DNA of 21,917 nucleotides, from assembly GCA_000436795.1 (NCBI GenBank), contig HF993291.1, positions 30,971 through 52,887 on the forward strand, read 5' to 3'. A program made the translations under genes and the position numbers. The number at the start of each line of letters is the position of its first letter. Within the stretch, counting starts at the first letter, position 1. The notes beneath the pieces are model-generated. The model saw only the letters and a list, made by a program, of their open reading frames with translations. It was not told where the DNA came from and ran no database searches. Below are positions 16,372-21,917 of the stretch, piece by piece. The DNA is from Bacteroides sp. CAG:1076 (GTDB taxonomy: Bacteria > Bacteroidota > Bacteroidia > Bacteroidales > Bacteroidaceae).

Positions 16372-17052
16372 TTAGTACTCATTTGCTTCATGCAGATGGT
16401 GTTGTTCGCAGCGATACACTTTGCCTGGAAACTCTGTAAGAAGGTTCAGGTTGTGGGTCGTCATAATGATGGCCGAACCCTGCGAACAGATTTCTTGAAG
16501 CAGACTGACAATATTCCGTCCCGTTTCTACGTCAAGATTTCCAGTCGGCTCATCGGCAAGGATGATTTCCGGCTTGTTTAGGATGGCACGTGCGATGACA
16601 ATACGTTGTTGTTCTCCGCCTGAAAGTTCGTTGGGCATTTTGTATCCTTTGTTTTCCATACCTACCAGGCGCAATACTTCGTCGATACGGTTTTCTCTTT
16701 CCTGTCTTTGTTTCCAGCCGGTTGCCCTCAGTACAAAATCAAGGTTGTCGTGTACGGTACGGTCGGTCAGGAGCTGGAAATCCTGAAAGACAATGCCTAA
16801 TTTCCTTCGTAATCCGGCAACATCCTTTTGTTTGATGGTACGCATGTCGTATCCTAAGACGTAAGCTTCTCCTCCGCATATCTCAAGTTCGCCATAGATG
16901 GTTTTCAGAAAGGTTGATTTTCCACTTCCTACTTTACCTATCAAGTAGACGAACTCTCCCTTTTTCAGCTCGAAATTTACATCGTTCAGGACACCCAATT
17001 CTTGCTGATTGATATCTACTCCTTTATAAAGGATAAGTGGTTGTTCTTCCAT
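16372..17052 (-). CDS. ftsE: FtsE-like cell-division ABC ATPase
   Basis: A 226-residue ABC ATPase with Walker A GKVGSGKST (39-47), Q-loop FQDFQLL (89-95), signature LSGGEQQR (143-150), Walker B IILADEPT and the switch histidine in MTTHN. The closely spaced Q-loop and DRTVHDN sequence are characteristic of FtsE. FtsE works with the membrane protein FtsX to control peptidoglycan hydrolysis during division. No ftsX lies next to it. It starts 5 bases after the hisIE stop, so it is cotranscribed with the histidine genes. A generic LolD-type ATPase is the main alternative; FtsE is preferred from the overall sequence pattern. Confidence 0.85.
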   Translation of the reverse strand: MEEQPLILYKGVDINQQELGVLNDVNFELKKGEFVYLIGKVGSGKSTFLKTIYGELEICGGEAYVLGYDMRTIKQKDVAGLRRKLGIVFQDFQLLTDRTVHDNLDFVLRATGWKQRQERENRIDEVLRLVGMENKGYKMPNELSGGEQQRIVIARAILNKPEIILADEPTGNLDVETGRNIVSLLQEICSQGSAIIMTTHNLNLLTEFPGKVYRCEQHHLHEANEY

Positions 17053-17057
17053 ATAGA

Positions 17058-17669
17058 TTAATGCTTCTTCCAGTTTTCGCTATGACGCTCTTTTAATTCA
17101 CGTGCCAGATCTTCAATGCGGTAGCCTTTTGATGTAAGTAGCACGATAAGGTGATACAGTAAATCTGCTCCTTCATAAATCAAGCGTTCATCGGTACCGT
17201 TACATGCTTCTATTACGGTTTCTACGGCTTCTTCGCCGACTTTCTGCGCCATTTTATTGACACCGGATTTGAACAAACTGGTAGTGTATGATTTTTCTGG
17301 CATCTCTTCATGACGTTTGTCGATGAAATCTTGTAATTCTTTCAGGAACATGATATCTTGTTCATTCTTTTCTCCCCAACAGGTATCAGCTCCGGTGTGA
17401 CATACCGGACCAGCTGGATTAGCCTTTATCAGTAACGTGTCGTTGTCACAGTCGGAGGCAATGGAAACAACATACAAGAAGTTACCGCTTTCTTCTCCCT
17501 TAGTCCACAGACGATTTTTGGTACGGCTGAAGAAAGTTACTTTACCTGTTTCTACTGTTTTGTTGTAAGCTTCTTCGTTCATGAAGCCCAGCATCAATAC
17601 TTTTTGAGTGTAGTTATCTTGAATGATGGCGGGGATAAGTCCGTTCATCTTACCAAAATCTAATTCCAT
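17058..17669 (-). CDS. hisIE: Bifunctional phosphoribosyl-AMP cyclohydrolase / phosphoribosyl-ATP pyrophosphatase
   Basis: A 203-residue fusion that carries out steps 2 and 3 of histidine synthesis. The N-terminal cyclohydrolase (about 1-100) has the metal-binding region DCDNDTLLIK and PVCHTGADTCW. The C-terminal pyrophosphatase (about 108-203) shows the helical MazG-like pattern with KVGEEAVETVIEA and ADLLYHLIVLL. Both halves appear complete. It lies 23 bases after hisF and 5 bases before ftsE. Confidence 0.97.
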   Translation of the reverse strand: MELDFGKMNGLIPAIIQDNYTQKVLMLGFMNEEAYNKTVETGKVTFFSRTKNRLWTKGEESGNFLYVVSIASDCDNDTLLIKANPAGPVCHTGADTCWGEKNEQDIMFLKELQDFIDKRHEEMPEKSYTTSLFKSGVNKMAQKVGEEAVETVIEACNGTDERLIYEGADLLYHLIVLLTSKGYRIEDLARELKERHSENWKKH

Positions 17670-17692
17670 ATTATATTATTTAATTTGTTGTT

Positions 17693-18448
17693 TTAAAGTC
17701 TGACATTAATTCCTTCTTTGCAAAGGTATGATTTTAATTCGGGAATGGAAATTTCTCCAAAGTGAAAAACACTGGCTGCCAGTGCTGCATCGGCTTTCCC
17801 TTTTATGAAAGCATCTTTAAAATGCTCCTTACATCCTGCACCTCCCGAGGCGATGACGGGAATTGTCAGCATATCACTGAGCCGTGACAAAGCTTCATTG
17901 GCATAGCCGTTTTTCACGCCATCGTGATCCATGCTTGTAAACAATATCTCACCAGCTCCGCGTTCATTTGCTTCGTGCGCCCAGTCAAAGAGATCTTTGT
18001 CGGTCTCTTTTCTGCCACCATTCAGATAGCATTTCCATCCGTTTGCAGTCTGTCGGGCATCAATGGCGACGACACATACTTGCGAACCGAAGTGAGCCGC
18101 AATATCGTCTATCAGTTGTGGGTTGCGGATGGCCGAAGAGTTAATGGAAACCTTGTCAGCTCCGGCATTGAGCAGGCGGTCTACATCATTCAGTTCATGG
18201 ATACCTCCTCCTACGGTGAAAGGAATGTTTATATGAGCCGCGATGCGCTTCACCAATTCCGTAAACGTTTTACGGCCTTCGTAGCTGGCGGTTATATCCA
18301 GATATACCAGTTCGTCTGCGCCTTGCTCACTGTATGCTTTGCCTAATTCCACCGGATCGCCCGCTTGGCGGAGGTTGACAAAGTTCGTTCCTTTTACAGT
18401 CTGTCCGTCTTTAATGTCCAGGCATGGAATGATACGTTTTGCTAACAT
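17693..18448 (-). CDS. hisF: Imidazole glycerol phosphate synthase, cyclase subunit
   Basis: A 251-residue TIM barrel that uses ammonia delivered by HisH to turn PRFAR into imidazole glycerol phosphate and AICAR. The two catalytic aspartates are in place: D11 in [11 protein letters not shown] and the one in VVAIDARQ (about residue 130). The phosphate-binding motifs FTVGGGIH and IASGGAG are present. Length is standard. It sits 18 bases after hisA in the operon. Confidence 0.98.
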   Translation of the reverse strand: MLAKRIIPCLDIKDGQTVKGTNFVNLRQAGDPVELGKAYSEQGADELVYLDITASYEGRKTFTELVKRIAAHINIPFTVGGGIHELNDVDRLLNAGADKVSINSSAIRNPQLIDDIAAHFGSQVCVVAIDARQTANGWKCYLNGGRKETDKDLFDWAHEANERGAGEILFTSMDHDGVKNGYANEALSRLSDMLTIPVIASGGAGCKEHFKDAFIKGKADAALAASVFHFGEISIPELKSYLCKEGINVRL

Positions 18449-18466
18449 GATATTATTGTCTTTTAT

Positions 18467-19186
18467 TTAAATATAACGGCTTAGTTCTCTGAGTGATATT
18501 TTACCTTCGTACAAAGCTTTTCCCACGACAACAGCAGGAATACCCGCTTCGTGAAGCTTCAAAATATCATCAAGACTGCTTACGCCTCCACTTGCTATCA
18601 GGTGCAACTCAGGATAGGTTGCCATAATGTCTTTATAGAGTGGGGTGGAAGGCCCTTCCAGCATTCCGTCCCGACTGATATCGGTACAGAGAACTTTAGT
18701 TATTCCTCTCTTAATATAGTAGTCCAAAAATGGCATTAACTCTTGCGAGCTTTCTTCTTTCCATCCGCTGATTGCTATTTTTTTGTCTTTTACGTCGGCT
18801 CCGAGAATGATTTTTTCATTACCGTATTTGTCCAGCCATTGGCAGAGTGTTTCCGGCTGTTTTACGGCAATGCTTCCCAATGTGACCATCTGGGCTCCGT
18901 TTTCGAAAGCAATCGCTAAATCTTCATCACTTTTTACGCCTCCCCCAAAGTCGATTATCAATGAGGTCTGACTGGCTATTCTATCGAGTACACGATAATT
19001 TACAACATGATGTGAAGCTGCTCCATCCAAATCGACTACATGCAAACGGCTGATTCCGTATGCTTCAAATTCCTTGGCAACTTCCACAGGATTCTCATTG
19101 TATACCTTTTGAGAATCGTATTTGCCTTGTGAAAGGCGTACACATTTCCCATCAATAATATCGATGGCTGGAATGAATTCTATCAT
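18467..19186 (-). CDS. hisA: Phosphoribosylformimino-5-aminoimidazole carboxamide ribotide isomerase
   Basis: A 239-residue TIM-barrel isomerase converting ProFAR to PRFAR, the substrate of HisF. It shows the general acid/base aspartate in PAIDIIDG (D9), the second in ILGADVKD, and CTDISRDGMLEGPS and IASGGVSS at the phosphate site. It resembles HisF through their shared half-barrel ancestry but is clearly HisA by the MIEFIPAIDIIDGKCVRL start. It lies 28 bases after hisH. Confidence 0.98.
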   Translation of the reverse strand: MIEFIPAIDIIDGKCVRLSQGKYDSQKVYNENPVEVAKEFEAYGISRLHVVDLDGAASHHVVNYRVLDRIASQTSLIIDFGGGVKSDEDLAIAFENGAQMVTLGSIAVKQPETLCQWLDKYGNEKIILGADVKDKKIAISGWKEESSQELMPFLDYYIKRGITKVLCTDISRDGMLEGPSTPLYKDIMATYPELHLIASGGVSSLDDILKLHEAGIPAVVVGKALYEGKISLRELSRYI

Positions 19187-19214
19187 AATATGCTAAATAT
19201 CGGTTGAGGTATGT

Positions 19215-19805
19215 TTATAAATCGAGAAAATTAGAAAGAATTTTTTCTCCGTTTTTCCCGCTTTTTTCAGGATGAAATTGTGTGGCATAAAAATTATCTT
19301 TGTGCAATGCCGAACTGTAAGGCAGAATATAGTCGGTCTGGGCTGCGGTACATTCGTTTAAAGGAACGTAATAACTATGCACAAAGTAGACAAATTCCTC
19401 ATTGCCTAAGCCTTCGAATAATTTACTCTGGAGGTGAGTAATGGTATTCCATCCCATGTGAGGGACCTTGTCTTCATGCTGCAAAGAATGGAAGCGTTTT
19501 ACTTCTGCATCGAATATGCCCAAACAGTCTACATCTCCCTCTTCAGAGTGGCTACACATAAGCTGCATGCCCAGGCAAATACCTAATACGGGTTGCTTCA
19601 AGTCTTTAATGAGAATATCGAGTTGGTTCTCCTTTAGATAATGCATAGTGTTTCGGGCTTCTCCTACGCCTGGGAAGATTATCTTATCTGCTTTTTGTAG
19701 AATTTCTTTATCTGCAGTAATAATGGGCTCTATCCCCAAGCGACGCAATGCATAGTCGACAGAGAAGATATTGCCGGCATTGTATTTTATAATAGCTACA
19801 TTCAT
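19215..19805 (-). CDS. hisH: Imidazole glycerol phosphate synthase, glutaminase subunit
   Basis: A 196-residue class I glutamine amidotransferase that supplies ammonia to HisF. The catalytic triad is visible: Cys77 in LGICLGMQ, and His178 and Glu180 in TQFHPEKSG. The P-loop-like FPGVGEA is present. The frame is open ten codons further upstream (to 19835), but the family begins at MNVAIIKYNAGN and the promoter element overlaps the longer version, so 19805 is the better start. First gene of hisH-hisA-hisF-hisIE-ftsE; the other his genes must lie elsewhere. Confidence 0.96.
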   Translation of the reverse strand: MNVAIIKYNAGNIFSVDYALRRLGIEPIITADKEILQKADKIIFPGVGEARNTMHYLKENQLDILIKDLKQPVLGICLGMQLMCSHSEEGDVDCLGIFDAEVKRFHSLQHEDKVPHMGWNTITHLQSKLFEGLGNEEFVYFVHSYYVPLNECTAAQTDYILPYSSALHKDNFYATQFHPEKSGKNGEKILSNFLDL

Positions 19806-19832
19806 CCTTTTTTGTTTAATTTGTAGTTTTTG

Positions 19833-19840
19833 CAAAAGTA
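19833..19840 (-). promoter_or_regulatory. Putative -7 element for the his-ftsE operon
   Basis: The minus strand reads TACTTTTG followed by C, matching TAnnTTTG. It is 28 bases from the hisH ATG, leaving a leader of about 20 nt with no room for a histidine leader peptide or T-box. The -33 element is weak. Confidence 0.55.
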
Positions 19841-19986
19841 ACGAATTATTGTGAACTTCCTATTATTTATAACAGAAAGTTCGTTAATAAGCTTTGTGTG
19901 TAACAAGTCTTTCTAAAAAGGTGTGTGATATTTAACCTTTATGTAAAAAATATAATAATGGAAAATGAAGAATTTGAATGCGGGCT

Positions 19987-20017
19987 ATTGCAAGTTAAGA
20001 AAAAAGTTGTACCTTTG
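19987..20017 (+). promoter_or_regulatory. Promoter of tRNA-Asp
   Basis: ATTG (19987-19990) and TACCTTTG (20010-20017) are separated by 19 bases, the best-formed -33/-7 pair in the window. The tRNA begins 43 bases downstream of the -7 element. Confidence 0.75.
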
Positions 20018-20060
20018 CATCCGCAATCGAGAGAGAAAGCAATAAAAACAAAAATTTAAT

Positions 20061-20134
20061 GGTGCGTTAGTTCAGTTGGTTAGAATACATGCCTGTCACG
20101 CATGGGGTCACGGGTTCGAGTCCCGTACGCACCG
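20061..20134 (+). tRNA. tRNA-Asp (anticodon GTC)
   Basis: Seven-pair acceptor stem (GGTGCGT with ACGCACC), anticodon stem CATGC/GCATG with loop CTGTCAC and anticodon GTC at 20095-20097. The T-arm has CGGGTTCGAGTCCCG. The discriminator base is G, as expected for tRNA-Asp. The CCA end is not encoded. It stands alone, with its own promoter and terminator. Confidence 0.98.
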
Positions 20135-20170
20135 CTGAGGCTCAAGGACAACTGAGAGCCTGAAAGCGAC

Positions 20171-20207
20171 AAAGTCCACAATTTCAATGAATTGTGGACT
20201 TTTTTTA
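20171..20207 (+). terminator. Intrinsic terminator after tRNA-Asp
   Basis: AAAGTCCACAATT (20171-20183) and AATTGTGGACTTT (20190-20202) form a perfect 13-bp stem with a six-base loop, followed by further T (total run of eight). A smaller hairpin (AGGCTC/GAGCCT, about 20137-20160) lies between it and the tRNA. Confidence 0.93.
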
Positions 20208-20296
20208 TGTCTTGTAAGTGCCAATCCAAGGACATCAAACAGCCCACTTCGGACAAAGTTCCGTTACCAAATCGTTACAGAAAAATTGACGTCTGA
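20207..20296 (+). other. Short open frame of 29 codons, possible gene remnant
   Basis: From the ATG at 20207 there are 29 codons to TGA at 20294-20296. The stretch uses more C-ending codons and looks more G+C-rich than the intergenic DNA around it. It overlaps the end of the tRNA terminator T-run. I do not recognise the peptide. It could be a scar of a gene once inserted next to the tRNA, a small peptide gene, or chance. Confidence 0.2.
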
Positions 20297-20308
20297 TTAT
20301 TGTAACGG
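20261..20308. repeat. CGTTAC direct and inverted repeats beside tRNA-Asp
   Basis: CGTTAC occurs at 20262-20267 and 20273-20278 in direct orientation (11 bp apart), and its inverse GTAACG at 20302-20307. CCGTTAC/GTAACGG and CGTTACA/TGTAACG are both 7-bp complementary pairs. This resembles a small protein-binding site cluster. Confidence 0.35.
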
Positions 20309-20362
20309 TATGTAGTGAAAAATATAGAAATGATTTTAAGTAGAAGTAGGTTTTGTTTTTAG

Positions 20363-20451
20363 CTTGACACGTTCGTGATGAGATATTGACACCTTCGTGT
20401 TTTGGTATCGTCACGTTTGTGATGAGGCCGTATCACGTCCGTGTCAAGATA
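20363..20451. repeat. Array of four palindromic sites with exact 22-bp spacing
   Basis: Four 10-bp imperfect palindromes of form CACGNNCGTG lie at 20368-20377 (CACGTTCGTG), 20390-20399 (CACCTTCGTG), 20412-20421 (CACGTTTGTG) and 20434-20443 (CACGTCCGTG), each start exactly 22 bp from the last. Flanks are also related (TTGA before units 1 and 2, GATGAG after units 1 and 3). The outer ends form a 9-bp inverted repeat, CTTGACACG at 20363-20371 and CGTGTCAAG at 20440-20448. Units abut without spacers, so this is not CRISPR. Phasing at two helical turns suggests cooperative protein binding; a multicopy intergenic repeat is the alternative. Confidence 0.8.
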
Positions 20452-20572
20452 TATTCGATAGCTTTTATTCTCATTTTTAAGGTGATGCTGCATTACTGCA
20501 TATGAACAATCTAATGTTTGTGCGGTGTGAGATTTTAACGTCTCTTTGTTCGTAAAAATATGTTAGCTTGTT

Positions 20573-20602
20573 TTTGGTTTATTCGAAAAAGTCCTAATTT
20601 TG
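20573..20602 (+). promoter_or_regulatory. Promoter of the hypothetical gene at 20630
   Basis: TTTG (20573-20576) and TAATTTTG (20595-20602) are 18 bases apart and match the -33 and -7 consensus. Transcription would start near 20608, which rules out the TTG at 20600 as a start codon. Confidence 0.65.
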
Positions 20603-20629
20603 CACTGCCTTTTGAATAGCAAAGCAAAT

Positions 20630-20974
20630 ATGGAAAATTATATGGTAAAAGCGGCCGACGCTTTTTTGACGGGACGTCCTTACGGTATACGTCTGGACTT
20701 CAAGCGAAGAGGTTTTGTCCTTTTCAATCATAACATGAATTTGCTGGGTAATGACATACCCTGCCGAGTAGATATGCTCCCTTTGGAAAACTTTGATGTA
20801 GAGGATATACCTCAGTTGGGCGACCGTATTGTTCGGAATGGAGATGTGACCGACATCTTTTTTTATAATGAGGCTAATAATCCTTATGCTGGCAATAGGG
20901 TAGATTTGGAAAAACTAAAGATTTATAATAAGTATATTTATCCGCTGGCTCTTTTGCTTGATCGTAATTTATAA
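20630..20974 (+). CDS. Hypothetical protein, 114 residues
   Basis: A small soluble protein without signal peptide or membrane segments. I do not recognise its family. Visible features are a basic N-terminal third (GRPYGIRLDFKRRGF), an acidic middle (LENFDVEDIPQLGDR) and a C-terminal helix rich in Tyr/Leu. A good promoter lies just upstream and codon use looks like that of the neighbours, so it is probably a real gene. The four 22-bp spaced palindromes lie about 180 bases upstream, possibly as control sites. It converges with the IdeS-like gene. Confidence 0.65.
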   Translation: MENYMVKAADAFLTGRPYGIRLDFKRRGFVLFNHNMNLLGNDIPCRVDMLPLENFDVEDIPQLGDRIVRNGDVTDIFFYNEANNPYAGNRVDLEKLKIYNKYIYPLALLLDRNL

Positions 20975-20979
20975 AGTAT

Positions 20980-20999
20980 GAACTTCATCGATGAAGTTC
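20980..20999. repeat. Perfect 20-bp palindrome after the hypothetical gene
   Basis: GAACTTCATCGATGAAGTTC is identical to its reverse complement and starts five bases after the stop codon at 20974. No T-tract follows on either strand, so it is a poor intrinsic terminator. It could be an RNA 3'-end stabiliser or a dimeric protein site. Confidence 0.5.
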
Positions 21000-21008
21000 T
21001 ATATAAAA

Positions 21009-21053
21009 ACAGTATCCGCCATTGAGGTCAATAGAAACCATCAATGGCGGATA
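21009..21053 (-). terminator. Intrinsic terminator of the IdeS-like protease gene
   Basis: TATCCGCCATTGA (21013-21025) and TCAATGGCGGATA (21041-21053) form a perfect 13-bp stem. On the minus strand it is followed within three bases by TTTTT. It lies 25 bases after the protease stop codon. On the plus strand it could also serve the hypothetical gene, with a poorer tail. Confidence 0.8.
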
Positions 21054-21078
21054 TGTTGTTATAGCGGTCAATTCTCCT

Positions 21079-21917
21079 CTATTTTACGTCAGGGAAGGCT
21101 GCCTTCCAGATATCGAGTCGTAGATCGACGAGGGTAAGCGACCCAATCACGGCTTGTGCCTTGGGTTGAGTACCGTCATTATAATCCAGCGGAGTAAGAT
21201 ACGTTCCCTGAGTTGTATTTTCTTTGTATTTTACCTTAAATCTTCTCATGGAAGCATGATTAGGTTCTTCTTCTCCATAGTTATTGTCACAGAAATATAA
21301 AAATGCTACGTTGCCTTCAGCATCGAATTCGGCTCCCCAGATAGTCATTGAATGTCGGCTGCCATTAGGACCGACAAAACCGTTAGCCGAGAATCCAATA
21401 GCCTTGTTGGTACGAAAAGCATTTTTCATCCATAAATTAAAATTTTCCTTCGATAAGTTACGGGTTTCGGTTGCAACTGCATCACTTTTGGAAAATACTT
21501 TAGAGAAGAATCCTTCAAAATTTTCATTGTAGCAATATGTCAGGTTCTGCTTGTTTCCGTTGATAAACCAGTTTACGCCTCCTGTATCCCAGCTTCCTTG
21601 ATTAGGAAAAGAAGCTTTGAAAAAATTAAAGACTTCGCTATGATTCTGGTCTTTTTCTGTCATTTTACGATATCCCATAGGGCAAGGATCCCCTCCATAT
21701 TTAGCTTCGTATGCTTCGATGTATTTTCGGTTGTGCTCCAGCCACCAGTGAATAAGGTTGGAAGCTGTTGCAGCCCAGCACATATTTCTGTCGCCGATAT
21801 ACTGGAATGTCTTGTTACAATCGTACCATCCACAGCCCTCCTTCCAGGTCAGGTAGTTTTCTTCATTTGGAAGTCCCAGCTTTTCGTAAGCGTATCTCAT
21901 CCATTCTCCTTCAGGGA
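21079..21917 (-). CDS. IdeS/Mac-like cysteine endopeptidase (peptidase C66), N-terminus outside window
   Basis: At least 273 residues of a papain-fold cysteine protease resembling streptococcal IdeS. Counting from the ATG at 21900, GWYDCNKTF (24-32) matches the IdeS GWYD..KTF with the catalytic Lys at 30. The nucleophile is Cys41 in NMCWAATASNLIHWW. WFINGN (111-116) matches the IdeS FINGY. The catalytic His183 lies in RHSMTIWGAEFDAEGN and the following Asp205 in YFCDNN; the second IdeS aspartate (D-S-D) is Asn207 here. This comparison is from memory of IdeS. The frame is still open to the window edge (residues PEGEW precede the ATG), so the start and any signal or lipoprotein peptide are probably upstream. 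Substrate could be immunoglobulin or another glycoprotein. Terminator follows at 21009-21053. Confidence 0.85.
   Translation of the reverse strand, partial: PEGEWMRYAYEKLGLPNEENYLTWKEGCGWYDCNKTFQYIGDRNMCWAATASNLIHWWLEHNRKYIEAYEAKYGGDPCPMGYRKMTEKDQNHSEVFNFFKASFPNQGSWDTGGVNWFINGNKQNLTYCYNENFEGFFSKVFSKSDAVATETRNLSKENFNLWMKNAFRTNKAIGFSANGFVGPNGSRHSMTIWGAEFDAEGNVAFLYFCDNNYGEEEPNHASMRRFKVKYKENTTQGTYLTPLDYNDGTQPKAQAVIGSLTLVDLRLDIWKAAFPDVK

Noticed and set aside
19806..20060. His leader peptide or T-box for the his operon
   Set aside because: The leader from the predicted start is about 20 nt and contains no histidine codon run or T-box sequence.
20363..20451. CRISPR array
   Set aside because: Units abut with no unique spacers, are palindromic and only four, and there are no cas genes.

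Overview
The window looks like chromosomal DNA of a gut-type Bacteroidales, most likely Bacteroides or Phocaeicola. The main reasons are a complete SusC/SusD outer-membrane pair, lipoproteins of Bacteroides-type families, AT-rich translation starts without Shine-Dalgarno sequences, and repeated matches to the Bacteroidetes -7 promoter element TAnnTTTG at plausible distances from genes. I see no insertion sequence, phage gene or CRISPR array.

Layout. (1) 1-4139, plus strand: the 3' end of secA with its terminator, a lipoprotein of DUF6340 type, a very acidic 150-residue protein of unknown function, and a metallo-beta-lactamase-fold hydrolase resembling NAPE-phospholipase D. (2) 4154-7292, minus strand: a small DUF4884-type lipoprotein and valS with a strong terminator between them. 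(3) 7293-13347, plus strand: a long AT-rich leader region, a SusC-like TonB-dependent transporter and a SusD-like lipoprotein, closed by a strong terminator. No glycosidase, protease or dedicated regulator lies beside the pair. (4) 13348-13701: a gene-free but highly structured stretch. It carries the lysA terminator and, on the minus strand, what looks like a complete small-RNA gene of about 78 nt (promoter, hairpin, terminator). (5) 13702-19805, minus strand: hisH-hisA-hisF-hisIE-ftsE packed as one operon, then lysC with its own promoter and lysA. A terminator-like hairpin sits just in front of the lysA start codon. (6) 19806-20207: a divergent his promoter, then tRNA-Asp(GUC) with promoter and terminator. 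(7) 20208-21917: a gene-poor stretch with four palindromic sites spaced exactly 22 bp apart, a small hypothetical gene, and the 3' part of an IdeS/Mac-like (peptidase family C66) cysteine protease gene that runs off the right edge.

How it works together. The his genes supply imidazole-glycerol-phosphate synthase (HisH/HisF) and the two steps before it (HisIE, HisA). lysC and lysA cover the first and last steps of the aspartate-to-lysine route, with DapA/B and others encoded elsewhere. The most unusual items are the IdeS-like protease (a family known for immunoglobulin G cleavage in streptococci), the phased 22-bp repeat array, the predicted orphan sRNA, and the apparent attenuator between lysC and lysA.
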